A DNA stretch of 8,369 bases from NCBI GenBank assembly GCA_002449915.1, contig DJXY01000102.1:1-8369 (forward strand), written 5' to 3'. The notes below the pieces were generated by a model. The model was not told the DNA's origin. It worked only from the letters and a program-made list of their open reading frames with translations, and ran no database searches. Below are positions 1 through 4,874 of this stretch, one piece after another. Position 1 is the first letter of the stretch, and each line of letters begins with the position of its first letter. Source of the stretch: Oribacterium sp. UBA6992 (GTDB lineage Bacteria > Bacillota > Clostridia > Lachnospirales > Lachnospiraceae). The position numbers and the translations under genes were made by a program.

Positions 1-7
1 AAAACAA

Positions 8-195
8 CCCGGATAACGTCATCCTCTGCTTTGGTTCACTCTATCAGGTTGGAGAAATCCGGGCGTTTTTCGGGCTTTAGGATTGTCGCTGTTAAACGTA
101 CCCGAATCATGTTATCCCTCGCTTTGCCTCGCTCTTTCAGACTGGTGAAATCCGGGCCTTTTTTCGGCCTATAGGATTGTCGCTGCAAAAACGTA
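8..195. repeat. Tandem direct repeat, period about 94 bp, two copies
   Basis: Two adjacent, clearly similar units run from about 8 to 100 and from 101 to 195. Shared words keep register: GAAATCCGGGC at 54-64 and 147-157, GGATTGTCGCTG at 80-91 and 174-185, and CGTACCCGAAT at 97-107 and 192-202, giving shifts of 93 to 95 bases. The period is not a multiple of three, and the reading frames differ between copies, which argues against a protein repeat. The start of the window (bases 4-14, CAACCCGGAT) resembles the same junction, so the array probably continues to the left. To the right the similarity stops just after base 202. No known repeat family was recognised. Confidence 0.8.
69..107 (-). repeat. 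Repeat module A (about 39 bp)
   Basis: Read on the minus strand, the module starts ATTCGGGTACG (107-97), has a 17-base spacer, and ends TAAAGCCCGAA (79-69), a degenerate form of TATAGRCCGAA. It is the least conserved right end of the five copies. It forms part of the 94-base tandem unit. Confidence 0.7.
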
Positions 196-202
196 CCCGA
201 AT
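163..202 (-). repeat. Repeat module B (40 bp)
   Basis: Read on the minus strand, ATTCGGGTACG (202-192) is followed by an 18-base spacer and TATAGGCCGAA (173-163). Its spacer shares CAGCGACAATCC with module A. The ends (ATTCGG and CCGAA) are complementary, so the unit can fold as a hairpin with a large loop. Confidence 0.8.
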
Positions 203-255
203 TCACTCTCATCTTCCATGGAAATCATCCTTAATAAGGCAATTTCAAATTTGAA

Positions 256-294
256 TTCGGTCTATACATAAATTTTTATCAAACATACCCGAAA
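256..294 (-). repeat. Repeat module C (39 bp)
   Basis: Read on the minus strand, TTTCGGGTATG (294-284) is followed by a 17-base AT-rich spacer and TATAGACCGAA (266-256). The end words are kept but the spacer is unrelated to A and B. It is the last copy in this orientation and pairs with the inverted module D. Confidence 0.75.
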
Positions 295-305
295 ATGAAG
301 CAGAC

Positions 306-345
306 ATTCGGGTACGTACGCCATCGAAATCTCATATAGACCGAA
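306..345 (+). repeat. Repeat module D (40 bp, inverted)
   Basis: Read on the plus strand, ATTCGGGTACG (306-316) is followed by an 18-base spacer and TATAGACCGAA (335-345). It faces module C at a distance of 11 bases. The two together make a nested inverted repeat. Confidence 0.8.
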
Positions 346-388
346 AGCACCATCTTTCGGCCTTTCCGAAACGCTGTTTCCACCGCTC

Positions 389-428
389 ATTCGGGTAGAA
401 ATTTGCACGGATGAGATTATAGGCCGAA
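389..428 (+). repeat. Repeat module E (40 bp, inverted)
   Basis: Read on the plus strand, ATTCGGGTAGA (389-399) is followed by an 18-base spacer and TATAGGCCGAA (418-428). Base 429 is T, so ATTCGG (389-394) and CCGAAT (424-429) form a perfect 6-bp terminal stem. A second small inverted repeat, GAGATT (413-418) with AATCTC (427-432), overlaps its right end. Confidence 0.75.
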
Positions 429-431
429 TCT

Positions 432-512
432 CTCTCACCCACAAACTTCATTTTTACCGCCAGGAGTCCTCAGAGACTTTTCATAAGAAACGCTCTCACC
501 CGCAAGCTTCAT
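432..512 (-). repeat. Duplicated 20-base segment downstream of the acidic gene
   Basis: Bases 432-451 and 493-512 are the same segment with two substitutions (CTCTCACCC then RCAARCTTCAT), 61 bases apart. On the minus strand the right copy contains the TGA stop of the acidic protein gene; the left copy carries the same ATGAAG...GGGTGAGAG words outside any gene. It may be a small local duplication of the gene end. Bases 452-492 between the copies hold nothing I can identify apart from a weak AGTC/GACT hairpin. Confidence 0.6.
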
Positions 513-1186
513 TCGCCCTCAAGATCCGGATCCTCGTCCTCAGCCTCCGCAGCTTCATTGGCTGAATCATCTGCTGCCTGGTTCATACACAGATCCAGGC
601 CTTTGTCTATATCTTCGTCCATGTCCTCCATGGCATCCTCAAGCATATCTTCCTGCTCTGGATCGTCAAAAATGGACTCATAATATCCCGCAGTCTCATG
701 GCTGTCATCATGCTCCGGATCCAGAAGCTCCGCCCGGATCTCCTCAATGAGTTCCATGATCTCACCATAGCCATCTGTCACATAATGTAAGCGAAGCACA
801 TCATCAACAATGTCCATGCCCGGGATCTTATTATGGAACATTTCAAGGATATTCCAGAGAGGAATCTCGGAATCATATTCCACGTCCAAAAGCAGCAGCT
901 CTGCCCGGTCTTCATCATAATAACAGCGTACAGTTGCCCCTACCGTATCCTCGCCAAAAATATCCATAAACATCTGCCGAACCGCCGGCGCATTAAGATC
1001 CTCCGGATCCGTCAAATACTGCTTCGGCTCCTCGATCGCAATCTGCACCCGTTGGAAGCTTTCATCCTTAATCTGTATAAAGTCAAACAGATTGGCAAAT
1101 GCCGTCTCAAATGTCTGGTGATTTGCCTCCGCATACTGCTCCATCACCTGTACATATGCATCCGGCAGTTCAATTTTTCTACTCAT
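509..1186 (-). CDS. Hypothetical acidic protein, 225 aa
   Basis: I do not recognise this protein. The N-terminal 155 residues look like a folded, mostly soluble domain, with mixed helix and strand character (for example TVRCYYDEDRAELLLLDVEY at 81-100-like strands and a leucine- and isoleucine-rich helix at 143-155). Residues 156-225 form an acidic tail; residues 175-225 contain 24 Asp or Glu out of 51 and are probably disordered. No signal peptide or membrane segment is visible, so it should be cytoplasmic. The ATG is supported by AGGAGG eight bases upstream. It begins 38 bases after the citF stop with no terminator between, so the two genes probably share a transcript. That links it loosely to citrate or CoA metabolism, but this is only context. 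An acidic tail could bind metal or a basic partner; no catalytic motif was seen. Confidence 0.85.
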   Translation of the reverse strand: MSRKIELPDAYVQVMEQYAEANHQTFETAFANLFDFIQIKDESFQRVQIAIEEPKQYLTDPEDLNAPAVRQMFMDIFGEDTVGATVRCYYDEDRAELLLLDVEYDSEIPLWNILEMFHNKIPGMDIVDDVLRLHYVTDGYGEIMELIEEIRAELLDPEHDDSHETAGYYESIFDDPEQEDMLEDAMEDMDEDIDKGLDLCMNQAADDSANEAAEAEDEDPDLEGE

Positions 1187-1224
1187 ACTCTTGTCCTCCT
1201 ATCATTGTGTGTACCGCTGAGCTC

Positions 1225-2796
1225 TCACCCGATCACGTGCATCTTGCCCATTGGCTTCACCTCACGTACGACATCCATGATCGAGCCATCTCTTGCCTCG
1301 ATGATACCAACCACCGGCTCAAGAAATTCCACCGGCTCCGGCACCCCCACAATGCTGTACGCCATATCGCGCAGGTCCTCAATCCGCACCAGCGGTAATC
1401 CTGCCGCTTTAAGACATTCGCATAGATCCGGACGACGCGGGTTCACCGCAATGCCGTAGTCCGTTACAAGCACATCCACATCCTCTCCCGGTGTCACAAC
1501 CGTAACCACCCGGTCCACCACGGTCGGAATCCGGCTTCTGATCAGCGGCGCCACGATGATAGAGCATTTGCTGCCTGCCGCCGTATCCGGATGCCCGCCC
1601 GGAGCTCCACGCAGCACGCCATCCGAGCCGGTAGTTACATTCACATTGAAATCCGTATCGATCTCCAGCGCACCCAGGATGACAAAATCCAGCCGGTTCA
1701 CAAATGCACCCTTGTTCATCGGATTGGCGTATTCCGAGGTGGAAATCTCAAAGTGCCGCGGATCCTCCTGGATGGAACGGATCGCGCCCTTGTCAAAGCA
1801 CTGCGCGTCTACAAGATTGCGAATGTAGCCTTTCTCCAGAAGCTCGCACATAGGCTTGGTAATACCACCGATGCCAAAGGACATCTGGATCTTCCGTTCG
1901 CTGAGATACGGCTCAAGGAAGCGTGTCACTGCAAGCGAAGCTCCGCCACCGCCCGTCTGGAAGGAAAAACCATCCTTAAAATACGGTGTTGCCGCCATGA
2001 CACGTGCGCAGTTTTCCGCCATCGTAAGCTCCCGCACATCCTCTGTCATGCGGATAACATTACTCGCGATTTTATCCGGATTTCCGATCTGATCCACTAC
2101 GCAGACATAGTCCACATCCACCATGGAAATAGATGGCGGGAAATTAGGAAACGGCACAAGGGTGTCTGTGATCGCGACGACATGATCTGCAAAACGCGCG
2201 TCCACCATCGAGTAGGATAGGACACCGCAGTCACTCTTACCGCCCACCGCGCGGAGATTTCCGTATTCATCCGCTGTCGGCGCGCCTATGAATGCAATAT
2301 CAATATGGACATCTCCCTCCTCGATGGCTCTGACTCTGCCGCCATGCGAACGAATGATTGCCGGAGTCTTAAGAAGTCCGCTGGAGACATCCTCACCGAT
2401 ACGATCCCGGATGCCGGAGGTCTGGATCCCCGTGACAATGCCCTTCTCGATCAGATCCGCAACGGTTTTATGAGCGGCTCCCAGCGAAGATGCGCAGACC
2501 GTAAGATCTTTAAGTCCCATCTCCTCTGCTGCCTGCATCACCATGTTAACAACAAAGTCTCCATCACGGAAATGATGATGAAAGGAAAATACCATTCCAT
2601 CATGCGCGCCGCACTTTTCCAGTGCCTCCCGGATCGATGAAACCATCTTGCTGCGCTTTGGATCTACCATACCACGGACCGTCGGAGCGGCCTTGGTATA
2701 TGCCTGATTGTCCCTAAACTTGCTGCCTCTGAATGGCTCCTTATGATACTTCTCAAGAATTTCATCCGGAATTTCCCGGCCAACTGCATTTAACAC
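1225..2796 (-). CDS. citF: Citrate lyase alpha subunit (citrate:acetyl-ACP CoA/ACP-transferase)
   Basis: The 523-residue product matches the citrate lyase alpha subunit in length and motifs. In the known complex this subunit swaps the acetyl group on the citD acyl-carrier subunit for citrate; the citE beta subunit then cleaves citryl-ACP to oxaloacetate and acetyl-ACP. Visible family features are SFHHHFRDGD (71-80), the glycine loop TGGGGASLAV (281-290), FGIGGITKPM (307-316), GSDGVLRGAPGGHPDTAAG (390-408) and VTDYGIAVNPRR (444-455). The start is GTG (2796-2794), placed 5 bases after AGGAGG; the nearby ATG at 2789 is out of frame. No signal peptide is seen, and the protein is cytoplasmic. Unlike classical citCDEFXG clusters, neither flank in this window has citD, citE, citX or citG. 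A related CoA-transferase is the main alternative, but the motifs favour citF. Confidence 0.93.
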   Translation of the reverse strand: MLNAVGREIPDEILEKYHKEPFRGSKFRDNQAYTKAAPTVRGMVDPKRSKMVSSIREALEKCGAHDGMVFSFHHHFRDGDFVVNMVMQAAEEMGLKDLTVCASSLGAAHKTVADLIEKGIVTGIQTSGIRDRIGEDVSSGLLKTPAIIRSHGGRVRAIEEGDVHIDIAFIGAPTADEYGNLRAVGGKSDCGVLSYSMVDARFADHVVAITDTLVPFPNFPPSISMVDVDYVCVVDQIGNPDKIASNVIRMTEDVRELTMAENCARVMAATPYFKDGFSFQTGGGGASLAVTRFLEPYLSERKIQMSFGIGGITKPMCELLEKGYIRNLVDAQCFDKGAIRSIQEDPRHFEISTSEYANPMNKGAFVNRLDFVILGALEIDTDFNVNVTTGSDGVLRGAPGGHPDTAAGSKCSIIVAPLIRSRIPTVVDRVVTVVTPGEDVDVLVTDYGIAVNPRRPDLCECLKAAGLPLVRIEDLRDMAYSIVGVPEPVEFLEPVVGIIEARDGSIMDVVREVKPMGKMHVIG

Positions 2797-2810
2797 AACA
2801 CCCTCCTATC

Positions 2811-2888
2811 TGTCCTAAACGGATCCTGTTAACGCATCATAGCTACATTATAATTTGCGCGGGGAAAAGTCATCCGAATTGTCCTAAA
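2811..2888 (-). promoter_or_regulatory. Possible citF promoter region with flanking direct repeats
   Basis: On the minus strand a consensus -10 box TATAAT lies at 2852-2847, about 50 bases before the citF GTG. The -35 position holds only a poor match (GGATGA at 2875-2870, 17-base spacer), as expected for a promoter that needs an activator. The nine-base word TGTCCTAAA (plus strand) occurs at 2811-2819 and again at 2880-2888, flanking the -10 box, and could be a regulator site. The assignment is by position and consensus only. Confidence 0.45.
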
Positions 2889-3001
2889 GCAAGCTACTGC
2901 GGACCCGCCAAACTATTTCTAATACTTGTTTCAAAAAACTCTCTGAAGCAGTAATATCGTACCACGAATTGGGAATTTTAAATAGATTCTCGAGTGACTG
3001 A
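2888..3001 (+). pseudogene. Possible decayed 3' end of a plus-strand gene
   Basis: A plus-strand frame stays open for 37 codons, from just after a stop at 2885 to a TGA at 2999-3001, ending with residues SYHELGILNRFSSD. There is no start codon with a ribosome binding site. It ends 15 bases before a plus-strand terminator-like hairpin, which is the usual spacing for a true gene end. No family was recognised, and chance openness is possible. Together with the short frame at 3132-3191 it may be debris of a mobile element. Confidence 0.25.
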
Positions 3002-3016
3002 ATATCATCAACCTTT

Positions 3017-3038
3017 GAGGGGCTTTTCGCCTCTTTTT
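3017..3038 (+). terminator. Terminator-like hairpin, plus strand
   Basis: GAGGGGC (3017-3023) can pair with GCCTCTT (3029-3035), including two G-U pairs, around a 5-base loop, and runs into a stretch of five T residues (3034-3038). On the minus strand no T-run follows the hairpin, so it should act only on plus-strand transcription. No intact plus-strand gene precedes it here. Confidence 0.5.
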
Positions 3039-3071
3039 AGAACATTTTTGACCTCTAAATGAATGAAAAAA

Positions 3072-3131
3072 AGAGCTCGATCTTTAGTAAAATATGATTA
3101 TTGAAGTCATAAGCCAAAGGAAAGGAGCTCT
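3072..3131 (+). promoter_or_regulatory. Leader with inverted repeat over a ribosome binding site
   Basis: AGAGCTC (3072-3078) and GAGCTCT (3125-3131) are exact inverted repeats. The right arm overlaps the purine-rich site AAAGGAG just before the ATG at 3132, so folding would hide the site. Within the loop TATGA (3093-3097) can pair with TCATA (3107-3111). This could be a translational control leader or the folded end of an insertion element. No convincing -35/-10 pair was found upstream. Confidence 0.4.
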
Positions 3132-3191
3132 ATGACTACTATCTTACCAACCACATCATTTCAAGGAGGATTTGCATCCGGCTGGTTATGA
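3132..3191 (+). other. Short frame, 19 codons, possible truncated gene
   Basis: ATG at 3132 is preceded by AAGGAAAGGAG at good spacing, and the frame gives MTTILPTTSFQGGFASGWL before a TGA at 3189-3191. The ribosome binding site is much better than expected by chance, so this may be the intact 5' end of a gene whose remainder was lost, for example when the toxin-antitoxin segment arrived, or a true small peptide. It is too short for family assignment. It converges with the antitoxin gene, leaving 18 bases between their stops. Confidence 0.35.
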
Positions 3192-3209
3192 TCTATTTCC
3201 TGCCACACT

Positions 3210-3482
3210 TTATACCATTGAAATTTTAAGCTTTTTTCCCATAGCTGTGGCAAGTGCCTGTAATGTATCCAACTTTGGTAATGCGTTACCATTTTCGATT
3301 CTACTAATATTGGACTGCCTGATTCCACTTTTTTTAGACAGTTCAGCCTGTGTCATACGGCTTTCAATTCTTGCGCGAATCAATTCCGCTTGAATCTGAT
3401 ATTCAAGTTCCAATGCGTCCCATTCAGCCTTGAATTCTGGATCCTTTAAATTTTTTTCCAAACTCTTTCTGAAATCACTCAT
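3210..3482 (-). CDS. HigA-like antitoxin, XRE-family helix-turn-helix protein, 90 aa
   Basis: This is the DNA-binding antitoxin expected to neutralise the product of the gene just upstream and to repress the shared promoter. An N-terminal helical part (1-40, SLEKNLKDPEFKAEWDALE) is followed by a Cro/CI-type helix-turn-helix. The first helix is MTQAELSKKSG (43-53) and the recognition helix RQSNISRIENG (55-65), with the typical end LPKLDTLQALATAMGKKL (68-85). The ATG at 3482-3480 is chosen because AGGAGG lies seven bases upstream and the family normally begins close to this point; a longer in-frame extension would run through the toxin coding region. The start overlaps the toxin stop by 8 bases (ATGAGTGA), implying coupled translation. 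The toxin-first order is that of higBA modules. The gene is visibly richer in A and T than the operons on each side. Confidence 0.92.
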   Translation of the reverse strand: MSDFRKSLEKNLKDPEFKAEWDALELEYQIQAELIRARIESRMTQAELSKKSGIRQSNISRIENGNALPKLDTLQALATAMGKKLKISMV

Positions 3483-3825
3483 TTGAATGCCTCCTGATAT
3501 AATCATTTCGTCTATCCTTCGCAAGCTGAATTTCGCCTTTTGGCGTTTTTTGTTGTTTTTTAGTAAACCCGTTTGTAAGAATCGCTTTATTACCAATATA
3601 GAAAAAATAAAGTACTCTCTCTATATCACTACCTTGTTTTACTCTTAATTCAAATATCCCATCTCCAAGATTCTCAGAATAAGGCAAGCGAAGTGATATT
3701 CCAAATTCCTCCAACATAAGAAATGACCTCAACACCTTCGCTCGCATTTTTTTATCCAATGATTCAAGATATGGATCAATAGGATTGGAACCGTCTTCAA
3801 AAGTATAGTAGTCTACATCTATCAT
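3475..3825 (-). CDS. HigB/RelE-type toxin, Gp49-like (phage-derived) family, 116 aa
   Basis: The product matches the Gp49-like branch of the RelE/ParE superfamily, whose studied members are ribosome-dependent mRNA interferases. Diagnostic stretches are ENLGDGIFELRV (51-62), RVLYFFYIGNKAILTNGF (70-87), the basic KKQQKTPKGEI (89-99) and the terminal helix AKDRRNDYIRR (102-112). The conserved basic residues and the KTP segment expected for activity are present, so the toxin looks intact. Start ATG at 3825 follows AAAGGA at nine-base spacing; two other ATGs just upstream are out of frame. It is the first gene of a two-gene operon with the antitoxin. The pair lies between unrelated operons in AT-rich DNA, which suggests horizontal acquisition. 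Target and mechanism here are inferred from the family only. Confidence 0.9.
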   Translation of the reverse strand: MIDVDYYTFEDGSNPIDPYLESLDKKMRAKVLRSFLMLEEFGISLRLPYSENLGDGIFELRVKQGSDIERVLYFFYIGNKAILTNGFTKKQQKTPKGEIQLAKDRRNDYIRRHSNE

Positions 3826-3830
3826 CCATC

Positions 3831-3850
3831 ATATTCCTTTCAGGGAATAT
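3831..3850. promoter_or_regulatory. Candidate operator for the antitoxin
   Basis: ATATTCC (3831-3837) and GGAATAT (3844-3850) form a perfect 7-bp inverted repeat with a 6-base centre. It touches the -10 box and covers the toxin ribosome binding site. HigA-type antitoxins commonly bind such palindromes near their own promoter. The binding assignment is inferred from position and symmetry. Confidence 0.6.
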
Positions 3851-3889
3851 TATAATCCTATCGTAAAATGTTTTCAAGTTAGTTCTAAC
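3849..3889 (-). promoter_or_regulatory. Promoter of the toxin-antitoxin operon
   Basis: On the minus strand, -35 TTGAAA (3877-3872) and -10 TATAAT (3854-3849) are separated by exactly 17 bases, close to the ideal sigma-70/sigma-A promoter. Just upstream of the -35 box lies an inverted repeat GTTAG-TT-CTAAC (3878-3889) that could be a second regulator site. The distance from -10 to the toxin ATG (about 24 bases) implies a very short leader. Confidence 0.8.
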
Positions 3890-3934
3890 ATCTGCCTGAT
3901 ATCAATTTCATGGTTTTCCGGTGATTATCCCTCG

Positions 3935-3978
3935 AAAAAAGAGCCGCCATCTCAGCCAACACCAAGACAACGGCTCTT
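3935..3978 (-). terminator. Rho-independent terminator of the peptide operon
   Basis: On the minus strand AAGAGCCG (3978-3971) pairs exactly with CGGCTCTT (3946-3939) across a 24-base loop, and the stem runs straight into six T residues (3940-3935). It lies about 150 bases after the last gene of the dpp/peptidase operon and upstream of the toxin-antitoxin promoter, so it separates the two transcription units. The large loop is unusual but the stem and T-run are clear. Confidence 0.8.
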
Positions 3979-4130
3979 CCTTAATCATACCCAATTTAAA
4001 ACATCCCTACGCGATTCTCGTGCTCAAGCTCATGCAAGCCCGCGAGTTTAACGAGCAAAGCGAAGCAGGCAGGGCAATATCAGCAGATCGACAAGTCCTG
4101 TTAAAAGTCCTGTCAAATCCGCACAACTCC
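3979..4130. other. Gene-free 3' region of the peptide operon
   Basis: This 152-base stretch between the last operon gene and its terminator holds no supported gene. It contains a 9-base tandem word AAGTCCTGT at 4093-4101 and 4105-4113 (period 12). It also has many short repeated words around GCTC, GAGC and CGAG between 4018 and 4070, so transcript folding is likely. A plus-strand frame is open across it and has protein-like composition (for example MQAREFNEQSEAGRAISAD), but it begins inside the terminator with GTG and has no ribosome binding site. Confidence 0.5.
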
Positions 4131-4874
4131 TCACACCACCGCGGTTTTCCGCTTCTCCGCCCGGTTCACAAGATCACGGAACAGCTGGTTCATCACCGGA
4201 TTTGATTCAATGAGACCCTCCGGATGCCATTGCACAGCCTCAATCAGACCGTCCGCATCCTCCAGCGCCTCAATCACACCGTCCCTTGCCTGTGCTACCA
4301 CACGAAGTCCTTTACCAAGCGCACGCACACTCTGATGATGCATCGAGTTCGTTTCAACCTCGGTCCCGCCCAGGATCTTGGCGAGCCGGCTGTCCGCCTC
4401 AATCGTCACATGATGAAACAAATATGACCTCTCCAGGCTCTGGAGGTGCTTATTACTCGGCACCTCACGATATGAGAGATCCTGATACAGCGATCCGCCC
4501 AGCATCACGTTGATAAACTGGATTCCCTTGCAGATTCCAAGCATTGGAAGCTTATGTGCAAAAGCGTAATCAAATGCCGCCTTCCACGCCATATCAACCT
4601 CCGGACGCACTTCACCGCACTTCTCCAGCGGCTCCTCATGATACAGAAACGGATGCACATCCTCGCCGCCCGGAATCAGAAGTCCATCCAGCACCCGCAT
4701 CACAGACTCCGGATCCTTCCGGAGTGCAAACGAAGGGATCAGCACCGGCGCACCGCCATTCTGAAGCACTGCCTGGATATAGTCCGCATTGACATATTCC
4801 TTTTCCGCGCTCTTAAAAAGCCCGGGCGTGGTCATAAGCGTATTTCCCAAAATACCAATTACCGGACGCATCAT
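4131..4874 (-). CDS. Gamma-glutamyl-gamma-aminobutyrate hydrolase-like protein (peptidase C26, class I amidotransferase fold)
   Basis: The 247-residue protein has the full PuuD/peptidase C26 pattern. These enzymes hydrolyse gamma-glutamyl amide bonds, such as gamma-glutamyl-GABA or gamma-glutamyl peptides, in the cytoplasm. Visible parts are the N-terminal PVIGILGN (4-11), LLIPGGEDVHP (65-75), the nucleophile elbow GICKGIQFINVMLGGSLYQD (113-132) with Cys115, NSMHHQ (176-181), and the catalytic His217 and Glu219 in QWHPE. Lys116 replaces the Arg more often seen after the nucleophile. The ATG overlaps the upstream peptidase stop by four bases (ATGA) and GGGAGG lies six bases before it, so the two are translationally coupled. 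As the last gene of a peptide-transport operon it more likely handles gamma-glutamyl peptides than putrescine breakdown products; no puu genes are nearby. Exact substrate is unknown. Confidence 0.9.
   Translation of the reverse strand: MMRPVIGILGNTLMTTPGLFKSAEKEYVNADYIQAVLQNGGAPVLIPSFALRKDPESVMRVLDGLLIPGGEDVHPFLYHEEPLEKCGEVRPEVDMAWKAAFDYAFAHKLPMLGICKGIQFINVMLGGSLYQDLSYREVPSNKHLQSLERSYLFHHVTIEADSRLAKILGGTEVETNSMHHQSVRALGKGLRVVAQARDGVIEALEDADGLIEAVQWHPEGLIESNPVMNQLFRDLVNRAEKRKTAVV

Larger units (their letters stand above)
256..345. repeat. Nested inverted repeat (modules C and D)
   Basis: TTCGGTCTATA (256-266) is the exact reverse complement of TATAGACCGAA (335-345). Inside it, TACCCGAA (286-293) pairs exactly with TTCGGGTA (307-314) around a 13-base loop. 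The result is an 11-bp outer stem and an 8-bp inner stem. A competing hairpin, CCGAAAG (341-347) with CTTTCGG (354-360) and a 6-base loop, uses part of the outer right arm, so the two folds exclude each other. There is no T-run after either, so these are not standard intrinsic terminators. A 12-base palindrome TTCAAATTTGAA lies just left, at 244-255. Confidence 0.75.

Noticed and set aside
36..110. Minus-strand 24-codon frame starting ATG at 110 inside module A, with GAGGG upstream
   Set aside because: The frame is not kept in the neighbouring repeat copy and the repeat period is not a multiple of three, so coding is unlikely.
1..430. CRISPR array
   Set aside because: The repeats are about 94 bases apart, change orientation, and vary internally; no uniform repeat-spacer pattern and no cas genes are present.
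262..444. Minus-strand 60-codon frame in the left repeat region
   Set aside because: It starts at TTG without a convincing ribosome binding site, and its sequence is simply the inverted repeat modules C, D and E read through.
833..1459. Plus-strand 208-codon frame
   Set aside because: It is antisense to the acidic gene and the end of citF, with low-complexity, arginine- and leucine-rich composition and no start signals.
1591..2220. Plus-strand 209-codon frame
   Set aside because: It lies entirely antisense to citF, whose motifs are unmistakable on the other strand.
3483..3596. N-terminal extension of the antitoxin to an upstream ATG
   Set aside because: The extension runs inside the toxin coding sequence, while the internal ATG at 3482 has an ideal AGGAGG and matches the usual start of such antitoxins.
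3921..4205. Plus-strand 94-codon frame across the operon end
   Set aside because: It starts with GTG inside the terminator, lacks a ribosome binding site and runs into the antisense of the C26 hydrolase gene.
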